Of a stretch of DNA of 64,000 bases, positions 23,987 through 34,114 are shown piece after piece. The notes beneath the pieces are model-generated. The model was not told where the DNA came from, did not search any database, and was given only the letters and a program-made list of their open reading frames with translations. Source of the stretch: Cristatella mucedo. Lineage: Eukaryota; Bryozoa; Phylactolaemata; Cristatellidae. The stretch spans positions 1 to 64,000 of the forward strand of contig WPIO01000189.1 of the NCBI GenBank assembly GCA_009760855.2, read 5' to 3'. Positions within the stretch are counted from its first letter, which is position 1. The number at the start of each line of letters is the position of its first letter. The translations under genes and the position numbers were made by a program.

Positions 23987-24666
23987 ATTTCTGTATGCTC
24001 ACTAAATAGTGAGTCATAAGGCACTTGCAGACTCAAACCTACACTAAATCATTTCTAAATCGCGTAGGCCATAGGTGTTTCACATCTCTATGCGGCGACG
24101 TGTGCTGTGACTATTCCGGTTACGATAAGAGACTGAGGAGTAAAAGGAGTCAAAGTAGGAGTAAAAGCACTGAATTACGGTTTGCTGATTAAAAAGTCAG
24201 TGTATGTAACTGCAGAAAAGACTTTGTGGCGGCAAACTCTCCCGCTTGCAGAGGGTAATTAAAATTTGCCTACCGCCAGCACCCGCAACCTGCGATACGG
24301 AGTGAGAGTATCGTACGACGAGGAGTTTTGAAAAGTATGATCGGTCTGGACCGTTCCAATTCCTACAAAGCAGGAAGTGCTGGCTTGTTGAGCTACCGAG
24401 TAAAATCAGGTACGCACCAACTATCGTTTGTGACAAAACGCTTTAAGCCACTCTTCAATCAGTAAACGTCTTCTACCATGCGGCCGTGCCGCAATTATTA
24501 AGCACCTCTGCCAGTCGAGGCCCAGCGTTCGATTTCACCCAGCATAAGACACAAGTACTAAAAACGCATACTGGCGTCTTTCTATGAAGGTGAAGTAAGC
24601 AATCAGACTAAAACAAGCATTGGCTGACGACTCGAAAATTATTCTTTCAGATGTATATCAACTTAC

Positions 24667-24792
24667 CTTGTGGAAGCTAGATGAACAATAGTTCGATAAA
24701 GAGATCGCCTCCAAATTAACGGCTGCCTCAGTATATGAAAACCTTGAAGGCCCGGATGTAGTGCTCTCATTGGTAGGCCGAAAATGAATTTC
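24667..24792 (-). CDS. Orphan internal exon, 42 codons, unknown protein
   Basis: On the minus strand a strong acceptor (GCTTGATTTTCACAG|GA) opens a 126-base frame without stops, closed by a strong donor (CACAAG|GTAAGTTG). The exon is in phase 0 at both ends. The peptide begins EIHFRPTNESTTSG and ends in SFHK; it is Ser/Thr-rich with no known motif. It may belong to a minus-strand gene whose other exons I did not find, or be a 5' exon of a longer TRIM transcript. Both splice sites and the open frame are seen; expression is inferred. Confidence 0.45.
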
Positions 24793-24799
24793 CTGTGAA

Positions 24800-27140
24800 A
24801 ATCAAGCATTTTTTTCAATTAAAAATGAGTATTATATAAATATTTTATGCGTGCGCGAAACCCACTCACGAGCCGTCTGTAAGCAGAGTATGCTGTCTGT
24901 ATCCGTACACCTTATTACGATGGCCGCCACGTGCTTCGCTTGTCCGGGAGAGAAGCCTGGATGGTGCGACTATTCTGCCGGTGCTGTTGCTGTCTCGATC
25001 GTAGCGGAGCCTTTGACGACGACCCTCTGGCTTATTGTTCTCTAACCTGTAGCTAATTCTTCCCTTAATAGTCCTCTTCCGTCAGCTGCAGGCAGCTACG
25101 ATTGCAGAGCTCCATCCCTGACCCTACCGCTCCGTGCAACTTCATCGCATCAGAGCGATTCCAGCCGAGTCGCTTCTTCAACCATGCACCGGACAAGAAA
25201 GTTTCATACAGCAGCTATCCTTTCTCTAAGTAAACCAGAGGCGGAAAGTTTTAACTGGTTGCCAGGCAGTCTCTGCGGCACCAGCCTGCTGTGGCGGCAC
25301 TGAACTTCGGTCCCCTACAGCAGCTGTGTGGGCGTGGCCACGCCGGAAAGTTATCCCACCCCTGCAGGACTCACACCCGGCCGACGGGACGGGTCTACGT
25401 TTGAGCGGGATGGTAACGTAGCAGTGTCAAGTTAAAGAAGGTAAAAGATATGTATTAGTGCGTGTGATAATCCAACGCAAAGACCGATATACGTATCAGA
25501 GCGTATGATCAGCCGGGATCTCAATGCTTAATCTCAGTTTTCATAAATCTCAGAATTCACAAATCATGCAATCGTATTGATTCCTTCATATTGAAAGATT
25601 ACTTCAAAGAAAGGCACAAATAAAGGTCTTGGTGACTTCCAACAGACTCGTTTGCAGGCTTACAGTAGCTCACGCTCAGAGCTAGCACTCGTCGACCGAC
25701 TGGCTGGCCGTTACTCCGAGAGACAACGAGTGCCAAAACCAACAGCAGCCTAGATTATGACCTTAAAACATGCCGAGTTGACGTGATATTTTTGCATTTG
25801 TTCTTCCTTTGAGCCTAGGCTGTAGCTAAAGGGATAATCGTCTATGCAGAACCAAATTCATATATTTTCCGACAACTTTTCAGGAGTGTAAACACGCTCT
25901 CCTGCAGAGGCTAGCACACAAATTATGATAAACGGACACAAACTTCTTTCTATCCTGACGTATACCATGAAAAAACGACTGAACTTTCTGAACTTAAATA
26001 TGTTTTTTCAAACAATTAACAAACAGTATACAACAAATCAACCTGCACAGCACTAAACGGAAATTGATCGCACTACCATATCGGAGCTAAATGTCCCTGC
26101 TGCTAGGCGTTAGCCAGGACGATCGCCAATAGGAGCGCTGCGTTCCCGAGTCTCAGAAGACAGACAGCTCCTGTTGATGTCTTCGTGACTGAGTCAATAT
26201 CTGCACATCAGTTGAAATTTTAATAATGCAAAGAACTGTTTACTACGAGTGCTTTCAGAAGCCGAATGCCATTTAGCAAGACGTACGCTCTACACTCGTA
26301 CCTTCTATTCTTCTCATGCTATTCGTCTACAATGATGACTGCACTGGCCAACTCAACTTCAGCTTATGTTAGCTTGGCGGCTTCCCCGGCAAACCATCGC
26401 CCATACCAGCCTCCCGAATAAGAGTTAGAAGCTATGGACGGAACTAAGTCAGCCGTCAATTCTACTTGACTTGGTCGTGCAGACGCACCAGTTAGGTGGA
26501 AAGTAGGGAAGGTACTGAGTATAAACGCAGCTTAAGAGTTTAGGCCGCTTTCATGATTTTGAGGGGCCAGCTGCGGTCTTACCACCTTGGTAATTTTGGC
26601 AATCGACATAGCTCGGAAGCGGGTTGAGATAAGTTAGAAATCTCTCCGATATAACATTCTGAAAATTTCTTGGGACAAGAAAAAAACCGGCAGCTGTATC
26701 TGAAAGCCCTCGGGCTTCTACCTGAGGGCTGCTCGGCTCCTGATATTGAGTTCGTGAAGGCCCATTGTGCACCACCACTAACCACACGATCATGCTTTCT
26801 TTATAGCAGAGCTCGGCAAACTTTTTGTTGGACTACTAGGCCATTTCAGGAGGTCAAGAAGGCAAACTAGGCCAGAAGAAACCACGCCCACTCCGCCGGC
26901 CGGGAGTGGGCGTAGCCGCTACGCCCACTTTATACTGCGAAGCAGGGGGGGGGGGAAGCCAAATCAAGCACAATAACACTTAGCTGTCAACTCAAAATAA
27001 AAAGTGGCCGAGAGACGGCGCGTGCCTCGAAAACTCGTTAGTTGGGATACTCTAAGGTCAAAGTACCTCTATATAGTGAAGGGCAAGAAAACCGTGACAA
27101 CTCAATTCGGCTACGGATCCATCAATTAATAACTGGGGGG
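24800..27140. other. Intergenic; no gene recognised
   Basis: Several small frames lack splice context or family motifs. A perfect 10-bp inverted repeat (CGCCCACTCC...GGAGTGGGCG) lies at 26885-26912 and a G-run at 26946-26955. Confidence 0.4.
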
Positions 27141-27147
27141 CCGCTAG

Positions 27148-27365
27148 GCCGGATCTGGAGCACTAGGTGCGTCGGATCTGGAGCACTAGGTGCGTCGGAT
27201 CTGGAGCACTAGGTGCGTCGGATCTGGAGCACTAGCTGCGTCGGATCTCAAGCACTAGCTGCGTCGGATCTCAAGCACTAGCTGCGTCGGATCTGGAGCA
27301 CTAGCTGCGCCGGATCTGGAGCACTAGGTGCGCCGGATCTGGAGCACTAGGTGCGCTGGATCTGA
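27148..27365. repeat. 23-bp tandem repeat, about 9.5 units
   Basis: The unit GGATCTGGAGCACTAGGTGCGTC starts at 27151, 27174, 27197 and so on. Variants in the middle units have TCAAGC for TGGAGC and CTAGCTG for CTAGGTG. Confidence 0.9.
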
Positions 27366-27394
27366 CCTAAGGGCCGGAGTTTATCGACCTCTGC

Positions 27395-27455
27395 TTTACA
27401 GAATATATAAAGTCAAGAAAGAACTAAGTTCTCTGAGGGCGCTACACAAATGTGT
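27395..27455 (+). mobile_element. SINE-B tail fragment
   Basis: GAACTAAGTTCTCTGAGGGC followed by GCTACACAAATG matches the SINE-B end (GCTATACAAATG), rather than LINE-1 (GCTTTATCAAGTG). Confidence 0.55.
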
Positions 27456-27999
27456 AGTTTGGTTCACACATCAGAGAGCCAGCCGATGAACAACGCCAAC
27501 GGTTTATTGCACAAGGCACGGAGCAGCAAGACGCACGACTGCCTTCGCCCCCTTCTCACACTCGAGTCTTCTCCCTCCTCCCCTCCGGCTGTGCCTTGGC
27601 CGACCCCGATGGTGAATCCACCATCTGTTCACCAGTGGGTTATCGGCCTGTGTCAATGCGTCATTAGAAGCTGACCACAGCTGTGCACAGGCCCCTCTCG
27701 ACGATGCTCCCAACAGCTGTTTAGGAAAGGAGCGGTACCAGCCCGAATGCAATCGAACTACGAAATGTACTATTCATAGTACTCCGTAACATTCGAGCTT
27801 AGTATTGCAATGATCAACAGTGAGACGAAGGCTCGACGAACACGGGCGTATGGTAAGGGTTGCAAAGAAACCTTACCTAGTGACGCAAGCCTCCACAGAA
27901 GCATGCTTTGGGCGGGGCGGCAGCACAGCCGCTGGACGACCGAAGATTGGAGGATCGCGGTACAGAGCTGACTTCGACCTCTTCGCCGTAGCATGGCGC

Positions 28000-29345
28000 C
28001 GCCAGCCAAATTATGTGACAAATTGCAAGCAGTACGCCATACTTTTGTAGCGCCCTGCTGTCCTTGGCTGAATTTTAGCGCGAACAAGAGCTGTTCGGAG
28101 GCGGGCTAGAACTCCTTTGTCCTGGAGCAGTGAGCCAGAGAGGAGCGTCAGTGTGGTTAGAGAGGAAGCGCTTAAGAGCAAGCCAGGAAGCTCTCTGACC
28201 AGCGGTGGCGAGTCGGCCTTTAGAATTGGTCCGATACCCGCGGAAGCTGCTGATCGATGTTGGCTGGCCTGTCAACCTTCGCCATCACTCTGTCCAAAAA
28301 GAATCGTCTGGAACCCATTCGCCATTCAAGCTGGACAGAGGGGACATTCCACTGGCCTAGTGTCGGTATTAATTCCTTACCGTAATGGGCCCTGGTGTCG
28401 GGCTCAATACCACTAAGCTCTTGCCCCATTGTCTCAGCTAAGCATTTAAGAGTCGAGCGTCGCTCGCTCTGGGTCTTTTATCATCTTCGTGTCTTTTTTC
28501 CGGCTCTGCGCTTCGACGCCGTCGGGCACTCGTTTCTCTGAAAGCGAGGGAGGAGGGCGGGCTGTCCGCCGACGATGGGCGGAATAGGACAAGACAGTGC
28601 TAGGAGGATTCGGTGGACTCCACCGAATACGGTCGTATCGCGCCCGAGCTGGCACTCTGTGTTTCTTTTGTGTTTTGTGTGTGCGCGCTAGCACGCGGTC
28701 TCGGCATAGGGATTTGCCGGTGCGAGCTAGGCGTAGTTGACGTGTGTGGAGCCCTAGTTCTCCGGTTAGGGTTTAGGCTCCAGTTTGAGCTCCGTCTATT
28801 TGGGTCGTCCCCAGTATAGATGTAAGTAGCGTAAGTGTGGAGACGTGTTTCTTCCGCAAGAGTGCTTGAGGTGGCGTGTGTGGAGTATTCCTGCCGCACT
28901 GGTGGAAACCGAGTTCTAGTTCACCGGTCAGGGTTTAGGCTCGGGTTCGCGCTTCAGTGTGGAGAAGTATTCCCTCCGCAAGAGTGTTGGTGCTGTTGAG
29001 AACGTGCGAGGAGTGTGGAGATAAAGCTGAACTAGACGCGCAGCGACTTTGTGCGCTTGCGAATAAAGTTCAGTAAAATCCCCAATTTGTGTCTCGCTTC
29101 CAATTCTAGCCATGGACTCATGACCCCTTTAGTAACGGTAAGCAGGTCGGCGCCAGAAACGCTCGTTTCGTGGCGGCCAGCCTATTGCGCGTATGAGCGA
29201 ACCGAACGGCATTAGGCGCTAGGCTACGCCGCTAGGTAAGCGGCAGGTCAAGCCTACCCCGCCGAGCCTTCGGCGTTACACTTTCCCATCCGATGTAACT
29301 CACCGAGTTCATGCCGCCCGTAGTGCGGAAATTTCTAATCGGGGA
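28000..29345 (+). pseudogene. Tc1/mariner transposase relic, split by an LTR
   Basis: The left part up to 28045 reads KLCDKLQAVRH. The right part from 29281 carries the next codons of the same C-terminal region and ends near AATCGGGGATGTACCACATC. Together they align with the mariner end at 22190-22340. The two parts are separated by the LTR at 28046-29280. The relic has substitutions at several conserved places and no upstream catalytic region that I can see. Confidence 0.65.
28046..29280 (+). mobile_element. Solo LTR with 4-bp target duplication
   Basis: It starts TGTAGCGCC and ends GGCGTTACA, an imperfect 9-base inverted pair with the canonical TG...CA ends. CTTT flanks it on both sides (28042-28045 and 29281-29284). 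Removing it restores continuity of the mariner codons. An AATAAA at about 29062 fits a polyadenylation signal, which sets the strand. No coding sequence is inside, so it is best read as a solo LTR of 1,235 bp left by recombination. Copies 8885-9585 and 10530-11185 are related to its right half. Confidence 0.75.
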
Positions 29346-29349
29346 TGTA

Positions 29350-30050
29350 CCACATCCTACTACAATCAGTGGCTCTACCATCCGCTGCTGCGTATGTTGT
29401 GCTTTAAAAATCGTGCGTGGGGCTGTGCTGTTTACTTTGTGCCACCGGCCAATCTAAGATCCTTTAGTGACCATGTCTTCCATCCGTATGCGCCTGGAAC
29501 CTTCAAATGAGCAATATCCTGACGTTCCATGACTTTGCAACATTTAAATAAAAGCTTTCAGTTTATTTCTCACAGAACTTTCTCATTCTTATTGAATCGT
29601 TCTTTATGCGTTACTGCGTTCTGCAATCGTTCTTTCTATTTTCACTAATAAGTTGGCATCCTGCCTTTGCCACGTGAAATGCCATGAAAGAAATGTGTCG
29701 CTTTCTTAGGCGCTATATAATAGTTATTGGTAATTTGATAATATTAAAACATTTATTTTTCAATTAGTAATTAGCGAAGCTTTTGAAAGTATCAGGTTGG
29801 AGGCTGGAATGCAGCAACCTTGGCACGGTGCCCAAAAAAAATGCTGATCACGTTTGTGGATGATGTAACACTGCAAATACCTATCACCTAACGACATATA
29901 CGAGGCAACAGTGCTGCATGACTCGTTAATGCAGGACTCTATAAACATGGGTTTCAGTCTCTTGCTAGTAGAGTCGGCTTTTGTGCAAAAACATAATGCT
30001 TAAATTTGTTCAAGGCTACACCACCAAAAGCTTCCTGCGAAGCATTGTAT
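29350..30050. other. No gene recognised
   Basis: The first part is probably the mariner 3' flank. Near 29715 CTTTCTTAGGCGCTATATAA may be an old SINE-B or LINE-1 tail. The rest is AT-rich and empty. Confidence 0.4.
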
Positions 30051-30053
30051 TTT

Positions 30054-31698
30054 TCATGCATTATTTTTAATAATCTTTGCCGCGATATTGTTCGAAGGAA
30101 TTTCGCTCTGAACAAATTTCATTTCTTCGGCCGATTCCTTCCTTTTCCCGCTGATACGACCCGCAGTGCCGTGGCGGTGCACGATCACCTGAGCGCCGAC
30201 AAGACAAATGAGGTGCATGATGCAGACAGCCACGAGAGCATGCATTAGCGTGTCGGCGCCAAGAACTGGTATAAGCTCCGTTATAACAGTGGGCACCACC
30301 AACAGACCAGAGCAGCGGCCGACCATGATGAGGCTGAGCAAGTAGTTGTTGCTGCTGATGTGCCGTGCTGCCCACGCCACGGTCGCTGCATTGATACTCG
30401 CGAACGAAAGACCAAGCAGGAATGTAAAAGCCCACAGGATATGCTCGCTAGAATCTCCGAAGGCCGCAAGGACTACGGAGCACACTAATGCGCACACGAC
30501 ATCACCCATTAACATTGCGAATGGTGATGCGAACTTTGCAATCCATATGCCATTCAGTCGACCGACGCAAACTGCCGCCCAAAAAAGTGAAGTGACGTAC
30601 ACGCCTCGAGACTTGTGAAGGTGAAGGTCACTGAGAACGACGTAGGTGGTGAGCAGGTTTGAGTAGCTGTCTTGCATTCCAAAGTAAATAAGGCACTGGG
30701 TAAGGAGCAGTGCTACGGTTAAAAACAGCGGCGTCGTGCAGTTAGTAAAAGACAGGGATTCGCTTGGCTTTTCTGCATCAGCCACGTGACTCTTCGTGCG
30801 ATCTCTGTTCAGATACAAGAGCATGAAACCCATACATGGGAGAGTCAAGATAAGTCCGATGACAATGTATGCATACAATACATTCGTCTGCGTGTAGAAA
30901 GAACTCAGAAACGTGTTGATCTGGAGCTCCACTTCCTCGGGCGTGAGCTTGACGTGCTTGGTCACATGATCTGGAGCCAGACTAGTATTTCCGGTGACCT
31001 GACCAGTTGGCGTGTAGCTCGGCATGGTCGCTCCTACTATATTCATCAAGGACTTGTTGGCTGAGACAGCCATCCTAGTAACTTCGGAGTTTTCTATAAT
31101 TCTTTCACCGCCGTCAACGTGGATTTCCCGAGAAAGAAATGGTTGTGCCATGAAAGGTCCTACCACGGATCCGATAGAAAACCCCGAGGTAAACTGCTTG
31201 CAAGAACATGCCATTGCGCTTGGGTCCACCTAACTTAATGCAAAGAGCTGTGACACCTGCAAAAGAATCACAATCAAACAAGCATGATTATCATTACCTA
31301 ATCAGCAGTCACAATTTCTGGCAACATGTCCATGCCGGCTGCCAATGGCGGTGCAAATAAGCAGTAGAAACCCAGCGTTACCTATTCCTACTACGCCTAT
31401 GGCAAATCCTTGGCCGACGAAGGCCAAGCACATCAATGCAAGGATTTGAGTGGTTGGCACCAGTGCTGTGAAAATAGCTTGTATGAGTAGGAGCACACTC
31501 ATGGACAGCTCATTGTTGAACCTCTTCAGTATGGGCTTCGCAGCAAACGATCCGGCCATAAATCCAGCTGATTGAGACACGAATATCAAGGCTGAGTCTT
31601 CCACGGAGGTAGATGTCAGCTGCCGAAGATCAATCATCGTTGGGCCCAACGAGTTAAGACAGAGTCCCTGGAAAATAGCTCGGAACATGAGACCATAG
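30054..31698 (-). CDS. MFS transporter, NaGLT1/MFSD4-like, one-base frameshift
   Basis: Major facilitator in the plasma membrane, resembling sodium-dependent glucose transporter 1 / MFSD4 (family inference; substrate unproven). The upstream exon at 31698-31382 starts at a likely acceptor (TAATTAG|CC). It encodes LNSLGPTMIDL and GQGFAIGVVGIG and ends ATAG|GTAACG. After a 125-bp intron, the second exon at 31256-30054 encodes LCIKLGGPKRNG, FLQAVYLG, SIGSVVGPFMAQPF and about eight further hydrophobic spans, then a basic tail ending KIIKNNA. A run of four Cs at 31182-31185 puts VYLG and the next codons in different frames; one base fewer would restore it. This may be a sequencing error or a real lesion. 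The first coding exon, with the N-terminus, is not found. Confidence 0.75.
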
Positions 31699-31742
31699 GC
31701 TAATTAAGACAACGTGTTGACTGTAAAATTGGAGGTGTGAGG

Positions 31743-32325
31743 ATTGTATTGTAATGTAATGTAATGTATCTCCGTCAGTAACTCCACAAAGTCATAAAGA
31801 CCATGTGGGTGTTACGCAGGAGAGTTTTGTATAGCGCACTCACAGCCTAAGCGGCTTTCGGTACGCATTCGGTAGCCAACAGACTTCGTCTCACGCAACA
31901 AAGAGAAAGTGGGAAGCATAGCAGAGTCAGGAGAGCAGTTGAGGTAGTGAGTAGCATAGAAGTAGCAGTTCAGGACCGCTGAAAAAGATGTGCCACAGTC
32001 GGCAGTTTGGAGAGTAAATGTCGTTGCTTAAGAATTGTGGAAGCGAGTTCCACAGTCTAGGACCTGCAGAGCTAAAGCTTCTGTCGCCAACTGTCTTTAA
32101 GCAGAGGAATGGGACAGCTAATTTATTGTCCACACAGGACCTGAGGGCGCGAACAGGCTGAAACTGATGCAGCAGTTCAGCTAGGTATGAAGGAGCCAAT
32201 TCGTGGCGGGCCTTGTGGGTCAGCGTAAGAACTTTGCTCTGTATCCTTTGCTCAACCGGCAACCATCCTAGCTCTTTCAGCAGAGGTGACACGTGCTCAA
32301 ACCGCTGGGACTTGAAGACCAATAA
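31743..32325 (-). mobile_element. LINE-2 family 3' copy
   Basis: The (AATGT)n end is at the left, then TATCTCCGTCAGTAACTCC, a 3' UTR of about 180 bp and the RT C-terminal frame 32322-31927. That frame reads LGWLPVEQRIQSKVLTLTHK, HELAPSYLAELL, VGDRSFSSAGPRLWNSLPQF. The wording (WLPVxxRI, PRLWNSLP) is the usual tail of CR1/L2-type RT proteins and differs from LINE-1. Confidence 0.8.
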
Positions 32326-32329
32326 TGTC

Positions 32330-33280
32330 CAGCATATTTTGAGTTGCAGTCAGAAAATATATAGGCGAGGTTGATGCTTATGAATCATATGTGTCCAACG
32401 TAGACACCACAGATTATCCCGTTCATAGCAGTGGTTTTAGTGATTGTTGTTGTTCGCATGCAGCTGAGGAGCTGCGAGAATCTTGAAGAATACGCTCCAG
32501 GTGGCACCGGATGGCACCGGAGGGCCACCGAAGGGCTGCACACCGCCTACTTGTGTTTATTAGTGAGCAGCTCTTGTGTGGCTAAATGTTTAGCTGAAGG
32601 TTGATAACACCTCTTATTGCAACTCGTGAACTAATATGCACTACCACAAACAAAGCTTATTCTACGTCAGTGCATTCTCGCCTCCCGACACCAAGCACCA
32701 CTAGCGTTTATTCTCCGCTGCAGAATTCTCTTACGAAAATCGCAGCTGTTGCAAATCTCGTGCACGGCAACCGATACAGCCGAGACTTATTAAAAACCTT
32801 TCTGTTTATTCTTCGACCGTGACACGTCAGAAACGGCGTGCCTATGAACATCTAAAGGCTCTTTGCTTACTGCTGATTCCCAATGTGGCCCTACGTACCA
32901 AACCACCCCGCTTTGGTTGGCTGGTTGTTTGTAATCTGACTGTTATGCATGATCGTTACTGGATGCTTGTATTTTTTTGCACTACCATCGTTCAAATGCA
33001 GTTCTAGATGGGGGGCGGCTGCTTCTACGGTCCGTGAATTGATGATTTACAAAAGACGGCAGACCCACAGACCCCATGGCAGTTGAAATCCGCTCGGGCG
33101 AAAGCCCTGCATGTTTGCTATTCCCATCACCGTGTGGTCGAAATTTAGGTGTCGCCTTCGACAGCTGCCGAAACTTTAAAAGCCTCCCGGAGGAATGAGA
33201 TGGCTTCCGCACGTCACGGTCAATCGCTGTCTAAGATTAGCAACTGCCGTCCACTGTAACTAGCTCCTTGGCTCGGTCTT
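32330..33280. other. No gene recognised
   Basis: Small frames on both strands have no motifs. A 73-codon plus-strand frame ending at 32822 resembles no family I know. Confidence 0.4.
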
Positions 33281-33284
33281 AGCT

Positions 33285-34025
33285 AGACTAGTGGAAAACC
33301 CCTTTTGGCTGGGCCACCGAAAAAGCCACTCGGCCGCGGCAGCTGGTGATGACTATGGATGCAAGGCAGGTTTACAAATCCCAGACGTTCAAATATTTGT
33401 CTCCTTTGCTGGCAGCATCTCTTTTGGCTGCCGGCTGATCGGCAGATATATTTCACAGTTCTTTCGCTGACACACAAGGCCCGCAATGGCTTGGCTCCTT
33501 CATACCTAGCTGAACTTCGGCACCAGTTTCAGCCTCCTCGTGCCCTCAGAACCTGTATGGACAATTTATTAGCTGTTTTATTCCTCCGCTTAAATACTGT
33601 CGGCGACCAAAACCTTTCGTTCTGCAGGTTTTAGACTTTGGAACTCACTTCCCAAAATTCTTAAGAAACGACATCTACTCTCCTGCTTCCGACTATGGAA
33701 TATTTGTTCCGCCGTCCTGAGTTGCTACTTTCACGTGACTCGCTACCTCAGCAGCACTACCTGAATCAGCAACGCTTCTCACTTTCTCTTTGTTCCGCCG
33801 TCCTGAGTTGCTACTTTCACGTGACTCGCTACCTCAGCAGCACTACCTGAATCAGCAACGCTTCTCACTTTCTCTTTGTTCCGTAAAACAAAGAGTGCCG
33901 AAGAGCTACCGAATGCTAACTGAAAGCCGCTCAGGCTCTCAGTGCGATACACAAAACTCTCATACGGAACACCCGCATAGTCTCTCTCTCTGTGGCTTGA
34001 CGACGAGTTACAGACGGGAATGAGC
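33285..34025 (+). mobile_element. LINE-2 family 3' copy with internal duplication
   Basis: Plus-strand frame 33359-33634 matches the RT tail (FWLPADRQIYFTVLSLTHKA, GLAPSYLAELRHQFQPPRAL). The 3' UTR follows to a diverged end near 34020 (GAGTTACAGACGGGAATG). An exact 86-bp tandem duplication occupies 33705-33790 and 33791-33876. Confidence 0.75.
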
Positions 34026-34028
34026 TAC

Positions 34029-34050
34029 GCAGGGCCTCGCGAGGCCCTGC
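34029..34050. repeat. Perfect 22-bp palindrome
   Basis: GCAGGGCCTCG and its exact reverse complement, without a loop. It lies at the right edge of a LINE-2 copy. Confidence 0.9.
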
Positions 34051-34114
34051 ATGCTCTCTCCCAAGCGCTGCAGTTAATCACCCTAACTTAATTTTTATAA
34101 AAACCAGTTATAGC

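Noticed and set aside
27148-27365. CRISPR-like array
   Set aside because: Units follow each other without spacers; it is an ordinary tandem repeat in an animal genome.
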